NCBI RefSeq assembly: GCF_026537325.1
Contig: NZ_JAFNMJ010000002.1
Coordinates: 326,685 to 390,684 of the forward strand
DNA length: 64,000 nucleotides
Direction: 5' to 3'
From: Bifidobacterium sp. B4142
Lineage (GTDB): Bacteria; Actinomycetota; Actinomycetes; Actinomycetales; Bifidobacteriaceae
Part shown: positions 18,590 through 27,408 of the stretch, one piece after another
Layout: each line of letters opens with the position of its first letter
Position numbering within the stretch: the stretch's first letter is position 1
The notes under the pieces: generated by a model
The model's database searches: none
Told to the model about the DNA's origin: nothing
Seen by the model: the letters and a program-made list of their open reading frames with translations, nothing else
Made by a program: the position numbers and the translations under genes

Positions 18590-20334
18590 GTGTTTTCAGA
18601 CCCTCCCGTTGGCCAAGAGTCCTTCGCTCTGTGCGGATGCTGGGCCTGTGTGCTGCCATGGTGGTTGCCCTGGTCGCCGGAGGTTGCTCCATTCCATTCG
18701 GACTGCCTACTTCCGGGTCGGTCCGTCAGCTCAGTCCCGTTGAGAATCAGCCCCATCGGGTCTTCTCCTCCCCGGAGGGTCCTGTGGACGGAGCCGGACC
18801 AGAGAGCATCGTCAAGGGCTTCCTGGCGGCTTTGCCTACCGGCATTCAAAGCGATGGCTTTGCTGTCGCCAAGTCCTACATGACCAAGCGGGCCTTTGCG
18901 GGATGGGACTTCAATGCATCCGTCTCGATCTATAAGGGTTCCCCTGTCTATGACCGCGTGGATGACGAGGGCAGCGGGAAAAGGACCGCCCTGGACCTGA
19001 CTACCGAGTGCATTGGTTCCTTGGACGCCCATGGCATATTCTCCGTCACCGAGCAGGACTGCGGCTCAGGGTACAGGACCGAACGGTTTGAGCTTGCTAA
19101 GGTTCGCGGTCAATGGCGGATCAGCAAGGCCCCGGCGGGGATAGTGATCTCTTCGGATGATTTCATGCAGGTCTACCGTCAGGTCGTCATCTATCAGTTC
19201 CCCTTGGCCAAGGGTGTGCCTGTTCCTGACAACCGGTGGTTCGGCTGGCGCAACTGGAGGACCCTGGCCTTGAAGGAACTGCTGAAGGGCCCTCCGGCTT
19301 GGCTGCGGGATTCCGTGACGAACTTCAATACCGCCAAGGTCTCCTTGGCAGTCGACGCGGTGCAGCAGGTCAAGGGAAGCATGGAAATCAAAGTCAGCAG
19401 CTCCTTCGCCACCCTGAGCAGCGAAAACAAGGCCATGCTGGTCCATCAGATGCGGATGCTCTTGGGCGACGGCAATGGCGAGTTTGATCTGCGCGTGATC
19501 GATGCGTCAGGGATTGATTACTCCCACGCGGATGATGATCTGACCCTGGCCTCAGGGCAGACTTCCAACCGCATCTACAGTCTGGGCAGCAGCGGGGTGG
19601 TAGGTTTCAACTCCTCGAACCTGATCAGGGTCGGACAACCCCCCGTCTTTAATGAGCCCAAGGGGCTGGTCTTTTCCTCCAATGGCGGAGCGCTGCTGTC
19701 CGATCATGGCCAGGTGACCTGTCTGAAGCCTGATGCTTCATCCTGCGGGAAACTGTTTGTCGACACGCCCATTGCCGCCATAACCGGCAGTCTGACCGAT
19801 GAGATCTGGGCGGTCAGGCAGAGCGATTCCGCCATCCTGGTCGATACAGGCAAGCCGGGCGCCCTGGAATTCACCCTGCCCTGGCTGCATGGGCGGCGTG
19901 TGGTCGCCCTGGCTCTGGCGCCTGAGGGGCAGCGTCTGTGCCTGGTGCTCGACGACGGCTCGCAGGGTATGAACACCCTGGTCATGCTGGGTATTGTCCG
20001 AGGCGAGAATCAGCGGCCCAAGGGCTTGAGCGACCAGATCCAGGTCATCGCCCGGCATCGGGACATCAGGGCCTTAACCTTCTACAACGACAACACCCTG
20101 GTCTACAAGGATGGCGACATGGATGCGGGCGGCCATTCCCAGATCGCCCCCGGCCCGGAGACGGTCCAGCATCTACCGGCAGGAACCACAGGCTTGGCTG
20201 CAGGGCAGGTCAATCAGATGCAGAGCCTGATCGCCCTGGACCGTTCGGGCATTGTCCATTGTTTGTCCGGAGCCCTGGAGGGCATGTGGTACATCATTGA
20301 TTCCCAGGTGGATACGGTTACCAGCGGCAGGTAA
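18586..20334 (+). CDS. lpqB: Lipoprotein LpqB, partner of MtrAB
   Basis: Exported lipoprotein of 582 residues. The signal peptide ends in a lipobox with Cys34 (VAGGC), so it is anchored on the outer face of the membrane. An N-terminal domain, a central GerMN-like domain (about 200-320, with the FNTAKVSLAVDAVQQVKGS stretch) and a C-terminal beta-propeller-like region of repeated strands (about 330-575) fit the LpqB family. In mycobacteria LpqB binds MtrB and modulates its signalling. The start overlaps the mtrB stop by four bases, so the three genes are one operon. Confidence 0.88.
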   Translation: MSVFRPSRWPRVLRSVRMLGLCAAMVVALVAGGCSIPFGLPTSGSVRQLSPVENQPHRVFSSPEGPVDGAGPESIVKGFLAALPTGIQSDGFAVAKSYMTKRAFAGWDFNASVSIYKGSPVYDRVDDEGSGKRTALDLTTECIGSLDAHGIFSVTEQDCGSGYRTERFELAKVRGQWRISKAPAGIVISSDDFMQVYRQVVIYQFPLAKGVPVPDNRWFGWRNWRTLALKELLKGPPAWLRDSVTNFNTAKVSLAVDAVQQVKGSMEIKVSSSFATLSSENKAMLVHQMRMLLGDGNGEFDLRVIDASGIDYSHADDDLTLASGQTSNRIYSLGSSGVVGFNSSNLIRVGQPPVFNEPKGLVFSSNGGALLSDHGQVTCLKPDASSCGKLFVDTPIAAITGSLTDEIWAVRQSDSAILVDTGKPGALEFTLPWLHGRRVVALALAPEGQRLCLVLDDGSQGMNTLVMLGIVRGENQRPKGLSDQIQVIARHRDIRALTFYNDNTLVYKDGDMDAGGHSQIAPGPETVQHLPAGTTGLAAGQVNQMQSLIALDRSGIVHCLSGALEGMWYIIDSQVDTVTSGR

Positions 20335-20388
20335 CAAACACAAGGATGCGCGGGATCGACTGTGGCCCATTGGTCAATATGATTGAAC

Positions 20389-20471
20389 TGTTATCGATTT
20401 GTTATCGCAGCGCCTTGAGCTCGGTGAGCGGAAAAACCATACTGAAAATCGTGGATGTCATCATCGATGAT
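20389..20471. promoter_or_regulatory. Candidate operators upstream of fruE
   Basis: Two kinds of repeat lie in the 181-base gap before fruE. One is a direct repeat of TGTTATCG (20389-20396 and 20400-20407), spaced 11 bases, about one helical turn. The other is a perfect 12-base palindrome, ATCATCGATGAT (20460-20471), 44 bases before the start codon. Both are plausible regulator sites for a sugar operon. The ribosome site AAGGAGGA (20503-20510) follows. Confidence 0.45.
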
Positions 20472-20515
20472 CATAATGCTGTGGCTTCGATGCTGACTAC
20501 TCAAGGAGGAGAACA

Positions 20516-21490
20516 ATGAATACAGTACTGAAGAAGGCGCTGACCATCGCCACGGCCTCGGCTGCGGTCTTGGCCATGGGAGCTTGCGGGTCTTCCGGAT
20601 CCAGCTCCAGCAAGGGCGGCGACAAGCAGAAGACCATCGGGTTTGTGGCTGTAGGTCCCGAGGGCGGCTTCCGTACGGCCAATGAGAACGATCTGAAGAA
20701 GGCCTTCAAGAACGCCGGATTCAACATGATCTATTCGCCGACCCAGAACAACGATCAGCAGAAGCAGATCCAGGCTTTCAACAAGTTCGTCAATGACGAG
20801 GTGGATGCCATCGTCCTGTCCTCCACCGAGGACAGCGGCTGGGACGAGTCGCTGAAGAAGGCCAAGGAGGCCGAGATCCCGGTCTTCCTGGTCGACCGTA
20901 ACGTGCAGACCAAGGATGAGAGCCTGGTTGCCTCCCACATCGGGCCTTCCAACGAGTGGGCAGGACAGCAGGCTGCGGAGTTCGTCAACAAGAACTTCCC
21001 CGATGGAGCCAATGGCCTGATCCTGGAGGGCCCTGCCGGCCTGTCGGTGGTCAAGGACCGCCAGAAGGGCTGGGATTCCAAGATCGGTGGCAACATCAAG
21101 GTTCTGGAGAGCCAGTCGGCCAACTGGTCCACTGACGAGGCCAAGACCGTGACCGCCGGACTGCTGGATAAGTACAAGAGCCAGAATGTCCAGTTCATCT
21201 TCTCGCAGAACGACGAGATGGGCCTGGGTGCTGCACAGGCTGTCGATGCCGCAGGTCTCAAGGGCAAGGTCAAGATCATCACCATCGATGGCACCAAGCC
21301 TGCTCTGAAGGCCCTGATCGACGGCGACCTGTCGCTGGTGATCGAGTACAACCCGCTCTTCGGCGAAACGACCGCCAAGACCGTCAAGGATTACCTGGAC
21401 GGCAAGAAGGTCAAGAAGAACATCGTCATTGATTCGAAGGTCTTCACCGCCGACGAGGCCAAGAAGGTCATCGATTCCAGAGCGTACTGA
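20516..21490 (+). CDS. fruE: Sugar ABC transporter substrate-binding lipoprotein, FruE-like
   Basis: Periplasmic-type sugar-binding lipoprotein (LacI-like fold, YtfQ class), 324 residues. The lipobox is LAMGAC with Cys24, followed by a Ser/Gly/Lys linker. Stretches typical of pentose/hexose-binding proteins include KTIGFVAVGPEGGFRTANE, VLSSTEDSGW and FLVDRNV. The four-gene order (binding protein, double ATPase, two permeases) matches fruEKFG of Bifidobacterium longum (BL0033-BL0036), a fructose importer that also handles some pentoses. Symbol assigned from that match. A strong ribosome site precedes it, and a terminator-like hairpin follows, consistent with excess binding protein over the other subunits. 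Confidence 0.8.
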   Translation: MNTVLKKALTIATASAAVLAMGACGSSGSSSSKGGDKQKTIGFVAVGPEGGFRTANENDLKKAFKNAGFNMIYSPTQNNDQQKQIQAFNKFVNDEVDAIVLSSTEDSGWDESLKKAKEAEIPVFLVDRNVQTKDESLVASHIGPSNEWAGQQAAEFVNKNFPDGANGLILEGPAGLSVVKDRQKGWDSKIGGNIKVLESQSANWSTDEAKTVTAGLLDKYKSQNVQFIFSQNDEMGLGAAQAVDAAGLKGKVKIITIDGTKPALKALIDGDLSLVIEYNPLFGETTAKTVKDYLDGKKVKKNIVIDSKVFTADEAKKVIDSRAY

Positions 21491-21517
21491 TCTATCGCTG
21501 ATCGCATAGGAAACAGG

Positions 21518-21553
21518 ACGGCGCACCCGGGAAGGTTGCGGTACGCCGTTTTT
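21518..21553 (+). terminator. Intra-operon terminator/attenuator between fruE and fruK
   Basis: Stem ACGGCG(C)ACC (21518-21527) pairs with GGT(A)CGCCGT (21540-21549) and runs into TTTTT (21549-21553). It lies 72 bases before fruK and would reduce transcription of the downstream subunits relative to fruE. Confidence 0.65.
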
Positions 21554-21624
21554 CATGGGCGGGAAAGGGTCTTGGGACCTCGGTACCGCCCCTCGATCAG
21601 CATTCAGTTTGATGAGGCAAGACA

Positions 21625-23181
21625 ATGACAAAAGAAGAACCCTTGGTCTCCATGAAGGGAATCAGCATTGAATTCCCTGGTGTCAAGGCGCTCGACAATG
21701 TCGATTTGCGTCTGTTCCCCGGTGAGGTCCATGCCCTCATGGGGGAGAACGGCGCAGGCAAATCGACCATGATCAAGGCGCTCACCGGGGTATACAAAAT
21801 CAACGCGGGAACCATCACCGTCAACGGCCAGAACAGGATTTTCAACGGCACAGCCGATGCGCAGAACGCCGGCATCGCCACGGTCTACCAGGAAGTCAAC
21901 CTGTGCACCAACCTGAGCGTGGGCGAAAACGTTATGCTCGGGCACGAGGTGAGGGGGCACCTGGGCATTAACTGGCGCAAGACCCATGAGGCAGCCAAAA
22001 CCTATCTGGCCCAGATGGGACTGACGGATCTGGATCCCCACACTCCGCTCAATGAGATATCCATAGCCATGCAGCAACTGGTGGCCATCGCCAGGGCCAT
22101 GGTCATCGATGCCAAGGTCCTGATCCTGGATGAGCCGACATCTTCGCTGGATGCCAATGAGGTTCAGGATCTGTTCCAGATCATGCGCAAGGTCAGGGAC
22201 AGGGGTATCGCCATACTTTTCGTTTCCCACTTCCTGGACCAGGTCTACGAGATCGCCGACAGAATGACCATTCTGCGCAACGGCAAATTCGTCGAGGAGA
22301 CCATGGTCAAGGACATGCCGCGCGATGTCCTTATTACCAAGATGATCGGCAAGAACGCCGACGAGCTCTCGCTGATTGGTACAAAGTCGAGGAAGGAAAC
22401 ACCTCAGGCTGCAACGGACCGGCCCCTGGCAAGCGTCCGCGGCTTCGGCAGAAAGGGCAGCATCTACCCCTTCGACATGGATCTCTTCAAGGGCAAGATC
22501 ATGGGACTGGCCGGCCTGCTGGGTTCCGGCAGAACCGAAATCGGCCGTCTGCTCTTCGGCGCAGACAAGCCCGACAAGGGCACCTACACCTTTGATGGGA
22601 AGAAGATCTCAATCGACAGCCCGGCCACTGCCCTGAAGAACCGAATCGCCTACTCCACGGAGAACAGAAGGGATGAGGGCATCATCGGCGATCTGACCGT
22701 CAGGGAGAACATCATCCTGGCCCTCCAGGCCACCCGGGGCATGTTCAGGCCTATTCCCAGGAAGGAAGCCGATCGGATAGTCGACAAATACATCAAGGAG
22801 CTCAACGTTCGCCCGGCCGATCCCGACAGGTTGATCAAGAACCTGTCAGGCGGAAACCAGCAGAAGGTCCTACTGGCCAGGTGGCTGGCTACGGATCCGG
22901 AGCTGCTGATCCTGGATGAACCGACCAGGGGAATCGACATTGGCGCCAAGGCTGAGATTCAGCAGACGGTGCTGGATCTGGCCGCCCAGGGCATGAGCGT
23001 GGTCTTCATCTCCTCCGAACTCGATGAGGTCGTCCGCCTGTCCGATCAGATAACCGTCCTCAAGGACCGTCACAAGATCGACCTGATGGACAACGACGAT
23101 ACGGTTTCCCAGCAGACCATCGTGGAAGACATAGCCAACACCTCGGTCTCTGGACAATCTCAAGGAAAGGAGGAAAGATGA
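21625..23181 (+). CDS. fruK: Sugar ABC transporter ATPase with two nucleotide-binding domains, FruK-like
   Basis: Tandem ATPase of the ribose/galactose type, 518 residues. The first domain has Walker A GENGAGKS, Walker B LILDEPTSSLD and H-loop VSHFLD. The second has a degenerate Walker A (GLLGSGRTE), signature LSGGNQQKV and Walker B LLILDEPTRGID. Both the degenerate second Walker A and the weak first signature (NEISIAMQQLV) are normal in this family. It ends four bases inside fruF. Same operon as fruE; energises uptake of fructose or related sugars by inference. Confidence 0.85.
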   Translation: MTKEEPLVSMKGISIEFPGVKALDNVDLRLFPGEVHALMGENGAGKSTMIKALTGVYKINAGTITVNGQNRIFNGTADAQNAGIATVYQEVNLCTNLSVGENVMLGHEVRGHLGINWRKTHEAAKTYLAQMGLTDLDPHTPLNEISIAMQQLVAIARAMVIDAKVLILDEPTSSLDANEVQDLFQIMRKVRDRGIAILFVSHFLDQVYEIADRMTILRNGKFVEETMVKDMPRDVLITKMIGKNADELSLIGTKSRKETPQAATDRPLASVRGFGRKGSIYPFDMDLFKGKIMGLAGLLGSGRTEIGRLLFGADKPDKGTYTFDGKKISIDSPATALKNRIAYSTENRRDEGIIGDLTVRENIILALQATRGMFRPIPRKEADRIVDKYIKELNVRPADPDRLIKNLSGGNQQKVLLARWLATDPELLILDEPTRGIDIGAKAEIQQTVLDLAAQGMSVVFISSELDEVVRLSDQITVLKDRHKIDLMDNDDTVSQQTIVEDIANTSVSGQSQGKEER

Positions 23182-24257
23182 GCAAGCCCGCCAAGCAGCA
23201 ATCGGAGGATGAAGATCCATCCTTCCTGCGCCGTATATTCGGCAATCAGCTGATTTGGAGCGTGGTCGCCTTCCTCGCGCTGATTCTGGTCTGTACGCTG
23301 GTTGATCACTCCTTCCTCAGCCTGTCATACAATCCGCGTACAGGTGGCCTGGCAGGACCCCTGATCACCATGATCCAGGAGTCTGCACGATACCTGATGA
23401 TCGCCACCGGCATGACCCTGGTCATCTCGACCTCGGGCATCGACCTCTCGGTCGGCTCGGTCATGGCCGTGGCCGGAGCTGCAGCCATGCAGATGCTGAT
23501 CAACGGGGTGAACGTCTGGATGGCCATTCTGATCTCCCTGGCCGTGGGTCTGGTTCTGGGCTGCATCAACGGCGCCCTGGTCTCCATCCTGGGACTCCAG
23601 CCCTTCATCACCACGCTGATCATGATGCTGGCAGGCAGGGGACTGGCCAAGGTCATCACCAATGGACAGAATGCCGACGCTTCAGGCGTGGCCGGCAGCG
23701 GACCATTGCGCTGGATGGCCAACGGTTTCATTCTTGGAATCCCGGCCAATTTCGTCATAGCAGTGATCATCGTCTGCCTGGTCGGTCTCCTGATGAGGAA
23801 GACGGCGGCCGGCATGATGATCGAGTCGGTGGGCATCAACCAGGAGGCCAGCCGAATGACCGGCATCAAGCCTCGGCGGATCCTCTTCCTGGTCTACGCC
23901 ATCTCCGGCCTGCTGGCCGCTGTGGCAGGGCTCTTCGCCACTGCATCAGTGATGAGGGTCGACGTGGTCAAGACCGGTCAGGACCTAGAGATGTACGCCA
24001 TTCTGGCTGTGGTCATTGGAGGCACCTCCCTGCTGGGCGGCAAGTTCTCGCTGCTGGGAAGCGCTTTCGGCGCCGTGATTATTGCGATGATCCGCAAGAC
24101 CATCATCACCCTGGGCATTGATTCAGCCGCCACGCCAGCATTCTTCGCTGTGGTGGTCATCATCATCTGCGTCATGCAGGCGCCCAAGGTGCACAATGCG
24201 GTCGCTGAGTTCAAACGCAGGCGTGCCATGAGGCAGTCTGCAGAGGTGGTGGCATGA
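23178..24257 (+). CDS. fruF: Sugar ABC transporter permease, FruF-like
   Basis: Permease of the RbsC/YtfT family, 359 residues, with about nine hydrophobic helices. The conserved stretch STSGIDLSVGSVMAVAG is near residue 85, and the docking loop GINQEASRMTGIKPRR near 215. Start ATG 23178 overlaps the fruK stop by four bases and is preceded by AAAGGAGGAAAG. Pairs with FruG to form the channel. Confidence 0.83.
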   Translation: MSKPAKQQSEDEDPSFLRRIFGNQLIWSVVAFLALILVCTLVDHSFLSLSYNPRTGGLAGPLITMIQESARYLMIATGMTLVISTSGIDLSVGSVMAVAGAAAMQMLINGVNVWMAILISLAVGLVLGCINGALVSILGLQPFITTLIMMLAGRGLAKVITNGQNADASGVAGSGPLRWMANGFILGIPANFVIAVIIVCLVGLLMRKTAAGMMIESVGINQEASRMTGIKPRRILFLVYAISGLLAAVAGLFATASVMRVDVVKTGQDLEMYAILAVVIGGTSLLGGKFSLLGSAFGAVIIAMIRKTIITLGIDSAATPAFFAVVVIIICVMQAPKVHNAVAEFKRRRAMRQSAEVVA

Positions 24258-25261
24258 TGAAGAAGAGTGCAAGCAGACAAACAGGTTTCCGGCTGAGCCC
24301 TAGGGCCATTCCGACAGTTGCTGCCGTGGTCATCTTCCTGCTCATGCTGATCATGGGCCAGGTGCTCTTCGGCACCTATATCCGGCTAGGATTCATGTCC
24401 TCCCTGTTCATGGACCACGCCTACCTGGTGATCCTGGCAGTAGCCATGACCTTCCCCATCCTCACCGGTGGCATCGATCTGAGCGTGGGGGCCATAGTGG
24501 CCATCACCGGCGTGGTCGGTGTCAAGCTCATGATTGCCGGTGTGCCGGCGTCACTGGTCATTGTCATCATGATCGCCATCGGTGCGGTCTTTGGACTTTT
24601 GGCCGGTGTGCTCATTGAAGAGTTCAACATGCAGCCCTTCATCGCCACACTGTCCACCATGTTCCTGGCCAGGGGCATAGCCTCCATCATCTCGACCGAT
24701 TCGCTCAATATGCCGCAGAACAACAACTTCAGCTGGATCGGCGGCGAGGGACTGAAGATCATCGACAACCCGAAGATTTCCAACGACCTTTCGCTGAACT
24801 TCGGTGTGATAGTCGCTCTGGTTGTCGTGGCGGTCAGCTACGTCATCCTCCACAAGACCAGGACGGGCCGCACCATCTACGCCATCGGTGGTTCCCGGTC
24901 CTCGGCTGAGCTGATGGGCCTTCCGGTCAAGCGGACACAGTATGTCATTTACCTGACCTCGGCCGTCCTGGCCTCCATCGCCTCCATCGTCTATGTGGCT
25001 GGCATCGGTTCAGCCAAGAACACCATGGGCGTCGGCTGGGAGCTGGACGCTGTGGCTGCAGTCGTCATCGGCGGTACCCTGATCACTGGCGGTTACGGCT
25101 ACGTGCTGGGCTCCGTCATAGGTGCGCTGGTCCGCTCGATCATCGATCCTCTGACCTCGGACTTCGGTGTTCCTGCCGAGGCCGTCACCATCGTGGTTGG
25201 TCTGATGATCCTGGCCTTCGTCATCCTCCAGCGTCTGGTGACCTTCGTCAGAAAGGAATGA
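24254..25261 (+). CDS. fruG: Sugar ABC transporter permease, FruG-like
   Basis: Second RbsC/YtfT-type permease, 335 residues. It has the family stretch LTGGIDLSVGAIVAITG near residue 73 and the docking loop SAELMGLPVKRTQ near 218. The ATG at 24254 lies in the fruF stop overlap (ATGA), with a second ATG immediately after. Last gene of the operon; a strong bidirectional terminator follows. Confidence 0.83.
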   Translation: MMKKSASRQTGFRLSPRAIPTVAAVVIFLLMLIMGQVLFGTYIRLGFMSSLFMDHAYLVILAVAMTFPILTGGIDLSVGAIVAITGVVGVKLMIAGVPASLVIVIMIAIGAVFGLLAGVLIEEFNMQPFIATLSTMFLARGIASIISTDSLNMPQNNNFSWIGGEGLKIIDNPKISNDLSLNFGVIVALVVVAVSYVILHKTRTGRTIYAIGGSRSSAELMGLPVKRTQYVIYLTSAVLASIASIVYVAGIGSAKNTMGVGWELDAVAAVVIGGTLITGGYGYVLGSVIGALVRSIIDPLTSDFGVPAEAVTIVVGLMILAFVILQRLVTFVRKE

Positions 25262-25285
25262 AGCAGAGTTTTCCTGGATGATCTG

Positions 25286-25329
25286 AATGGGGGCTGATGC
25301 CGTGGCGATTGCGGCATCAGCCCCCATTT
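25286..25329. terminator. Bidirectional terminator between fruG and the oxidoreductase gene
   Basis: A 16-17 bp perfect stem (ATGGGGGCTGATGCCG at 25287-25302 with CGGCATCAGCCCCCAT at 25312-25327) has a 9-base loop and flanking A/T bases on both sides. It serves two converging units. Confidence 0.85.
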
Positions 25330-25340
25330 GCGTTGCTGGT

Positions 25341-26387
25341 TCATGATTCGAAGGGGAAGACCAATCCCCACTGGCGGCGCAGAGAGTCCATGAGCTCCAT
25401 GATGCGCAGGGTGTCCTTGTGGGGCATCTGGGCGCACTCGGTCTTGCCATCCAGGATGGCCTGTGCCGCGCTGGACACCTCATACTCATAACCGGTCAGC
25501 TGGTCGGGGATGGGGTAGTGCTTCTTCAATTGATGATCCGCGTCGTACAGGTCGATGGACTCCACATTGTTGATGTTGGAGCACTGCAGGTAACCCTGGT
25601 CTCCCCAGATGCTGCCGGTCCGGTCACTGGCCGAGACCATGGAGCTGGTCGCCGCGCCCATGGATCCATCCTGGTAGAAAATGGTCGTGGAGTTCTGGCT
25701 GTCGACCCCCTCAGGGCTGCGGACCCAATCCGTGCAGACCCGCTCAATAGGCTTGGGTCCCATGACCATGTCAATGAAGTTGAGAGGATAGACACCTACG
25801 TCGAGCAGGGCGCCGCCGGCCAGAGCCGGGTCGGTCATTCTGGCCTTGCCTACGGTCACATATCCCAGGTTGGCGGTGACGGTCCTGACGGTGCCGATTT
25901 CCCCTGAGGAGACGATGTCGTCGATGATGGAACGTGAGGGCATGTACCTGGTCCAGATGGCTTCGGTGCAGAGCAGGCCGGTGCTCTCGGATGTATCAAT
26001 GACTTGCCTGGCCTGATCGGCGTTGGCGGCGAAGGACTTCTCGACCAGTACGTTCTTTCCCGCCTTCATGCAGGCGATGGCCTGTTCGGCGTGGAGGCTG
26101 TGAGGCGTGGCGATGTAGACCAGATCCACTTGGGGATCATCCAGGAGTTCCTGGTAGGACCCATAGGAATGTTCGAATCCATATTTTTTGGCGAAGGCGG
26201 CTGCGCGATCCCCGTCCCTGGAGGCCACGGCGTAGGGGGCGATCAGATGGCTATACTGCGAGTCCTGAGCCATCATGACCACCGTCTTGGCCAGGGCATT
26301 GGCTATCCGTCCGGCGCCGAGAATGGCGAAATTGACCCGCATACCCCTCTGCTCAGCCTCTTGTCGTTTGCCGTTCAATCTACTCAT
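25341..26387 (-). CDS. Gfo/Idh/MocA-family oxidoreductase
   Basis: NAD(P)-dependent sugar-type dehydrogenase, 348 residues. The Rossmann motif is GAGRIANALAKT (about residues 22-33). The EKSF stretch (VLVEKSFAANADQA) holds the catalytic Lys of the family (usually EKP), and the C-terminal alpha/beta domain begins near TEAIWTRYMPS. Substrate unknown; trans-1,2-dihydrobenzene-1,2-diol dehydrogenases and sugar dehydrogenases share this pattern. The start at 26387 has AAGGAG six bases upstream; ATG 26342 (MRVNFAILGAG) is an alternative. Its first eight bases overlap the end of the vsr gene. It converges on the fru operon, whose sugar could be connected, but nothing proves that. Confidence 0.82.
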   Translation of the reverse strand: MSRLNGKRQEAEQRGMRVNFAILGAGRIANALAKTVVMMAQDSQYSHLIAPYAVASRDGDRAAAFAKKYGFEHSYGSYQELLDDPQVDLVYIATPHSLHAEQAIACMKAGKNVLVEKSFAANADQARQVIDTSESTGLLCTEAIWTRYMPSRSIIDDIVSSGEIGTVRTVTANLGYVTVGKARMTDPALAGGALLDVGVYPLNFIDMVMGPKPIERVCTDWVRSPEGVDSQNSTTIFYQDGSMGAATSSMVSASDRTGSIWGDQGYLQCSNINNVESIDLYDADHQLKKHYPIPDQLTGYEYEVSSAAQAILDGKTECAQMPHKDTLRIMELMDSLRRQWGLVFPFES

Positions 26388-26844
26388 CCTTGACTCCTTC
26401 GTTTGGATGGTCATCTGCTGTGATGGCCTCATACAATTTCTGCAGGGTTTCCTGGGCATGGCGGGCATCCAGCTGGCACTCCCAAACGGTGAAGACCCGC
26501 CAGCCCATGGCTTTCAGTTTTTTGCCCTGCTCCTGATCCCGCAAACGGTTCCTTGTTAGCTTTGTGGTCCAATATTCCACATTGGATTTGGGAAGCGAGA
26601 ATTTGGCACAGCCCTGATGCATGTGCCAGAAACAGCCATTGACGAATACCATGGCCCGCCACTTGGGCAGTACCACATCAGGATGGCCCGGATACCTCTT
26701 GTCGTTTTTGCGAAACCGCAGACCTCGTGAGAATAGGTAGGACCGGACCTGGCGCTCTATTGATGTTTCCGTGCCCCTGATGCGGGACATGGTGTAGCTG
26801 CGTGTGCCGGGCTGGAATCTGCTGGGTGTTTTTCTTGAAACCAT
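26380..26844 (-). CDS. vsr: Very short patch repair endonuclease (Vsr), no methylase nearby
   Basis: DNA mismatch endonuclease of 154 residues that nicks next to T:G mismatches arising from deaminated 5-methylcytosine. Family features: TRSYTMSRIRGTET near the start, GHPDVVLP with the catalytic Asp, VNGCFWHMHQGC with the zinc and active-site His/Cys cluster, and RVFTVWEC with the last zinc Cys. Vsr genes normally sit beside a cytosine-5 methyltransferase; none is in the window. Base composition is AT-richer than the neighbours, suggesting transfer. It overlaps the oxidoreductase start by eight bases and begins 12 bases after the cyclophilin gene. The frame looks intact. Confidence 0.9.
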   Translation of the reverse strand: MVSRKTPSRFQPGTRSYTMSRIRGTETSIERQVRSYLFSRGLRFRKNDKRYPGHPDVVLPKWRAMVFVNGCFWHMHQGCAKFSLPKSNVEYWTTKLTRNRLRDQEQGKKLKAMGWRVFTVWECQLDARHAQETLQKLYEAITADDHPNEGVKDE

Positions 26845-26856
26845 CCCCGGCCCGGC

Positions 26857-27396
26857 TCAGAGGATTTCGACGCTGTTGATGAAGACCGGCTCAAGGGGAC
26901 GGTCGCCCGAGTCGGTGGCCACGGCGTCCAGCTTGTCGACCACCTTCCGGGAATCATCATCGGCCACCTGGCCGAAGATGGTGTGGTGCCCGTTCAGCCA
27001 GGGGGTTGGCACGGTGGTGATGAAGAACTGTGATCCGTTGGTGCCGTGGGTCTTCCCGGTGGCAGGATCCCGGCGCAGCCCTGCATTGGCCATGGCCAGC
27101 TTGTAGGGTTCGTCAAAGGTCAGAGAGGGGTCGATCTCGTCATCGAACTCGTAGCCGGGGCCGCCTGTGCCGGTGCCCAGCGGGCAGCCGCCCTGGATCA
27201 TGAATTCCTTGATGATCCGGTGGAAGGTCAGACCGTCGTAGAAAGGATCCTGACGCTTCTGGCCCGTCTCGGGGTCGGTCCAGTCCCTGCGGCCGGCGGC
27301 CAAATCGAGGAAGTTGGTTACGGTTTCAGGGGCCTGATCGTCAAAGAGGTCCAGGCGAATATCGCCCTCTGAGGTATGCATAATGACTGTGCTCAT
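26857..27396 (-). CDS. Cyclophilin-type peptidyl-prolyl cis-trans isomerase
   Basis: Cytoplasmic cyclophilin, 179 residues, no signal peptide. Active-site stretches are FHRIIKEFMIQGG (catalytic Arg), GSQFFIT and LNGHHTIFG, where many family members have a Lys before HTIFG; the change is near the ligand site but conserved folding residues remain. It speeds folding by isomerising X-Pro bonds. The start at 27396 has a weak ribosome site (GGGAC). A 12-base gap separates it from vsr and another 12 from the YccF gene upstream, so all may be one transcript. Confidence 0.92.
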   Translation of the reverse strand: MSTVIMHTSEGDIRLDLFDDQAPETVTNFLDLAAGRRDWTDPETGQKRQDPFYDGLTFHRIIKEFMIQGGCPLGTGTGGPGYEFDDEIDPSLTFDEPYKLAMANAGLRRDPATGKTHGTNGSQFFITTVPTPWLNGHHTIFGQVADDDSRKVVDKLDAVATDSGDRPLEPVFINSVEIL

Positions 27397-27408
27397 GTCC
27401 CAATGCTT

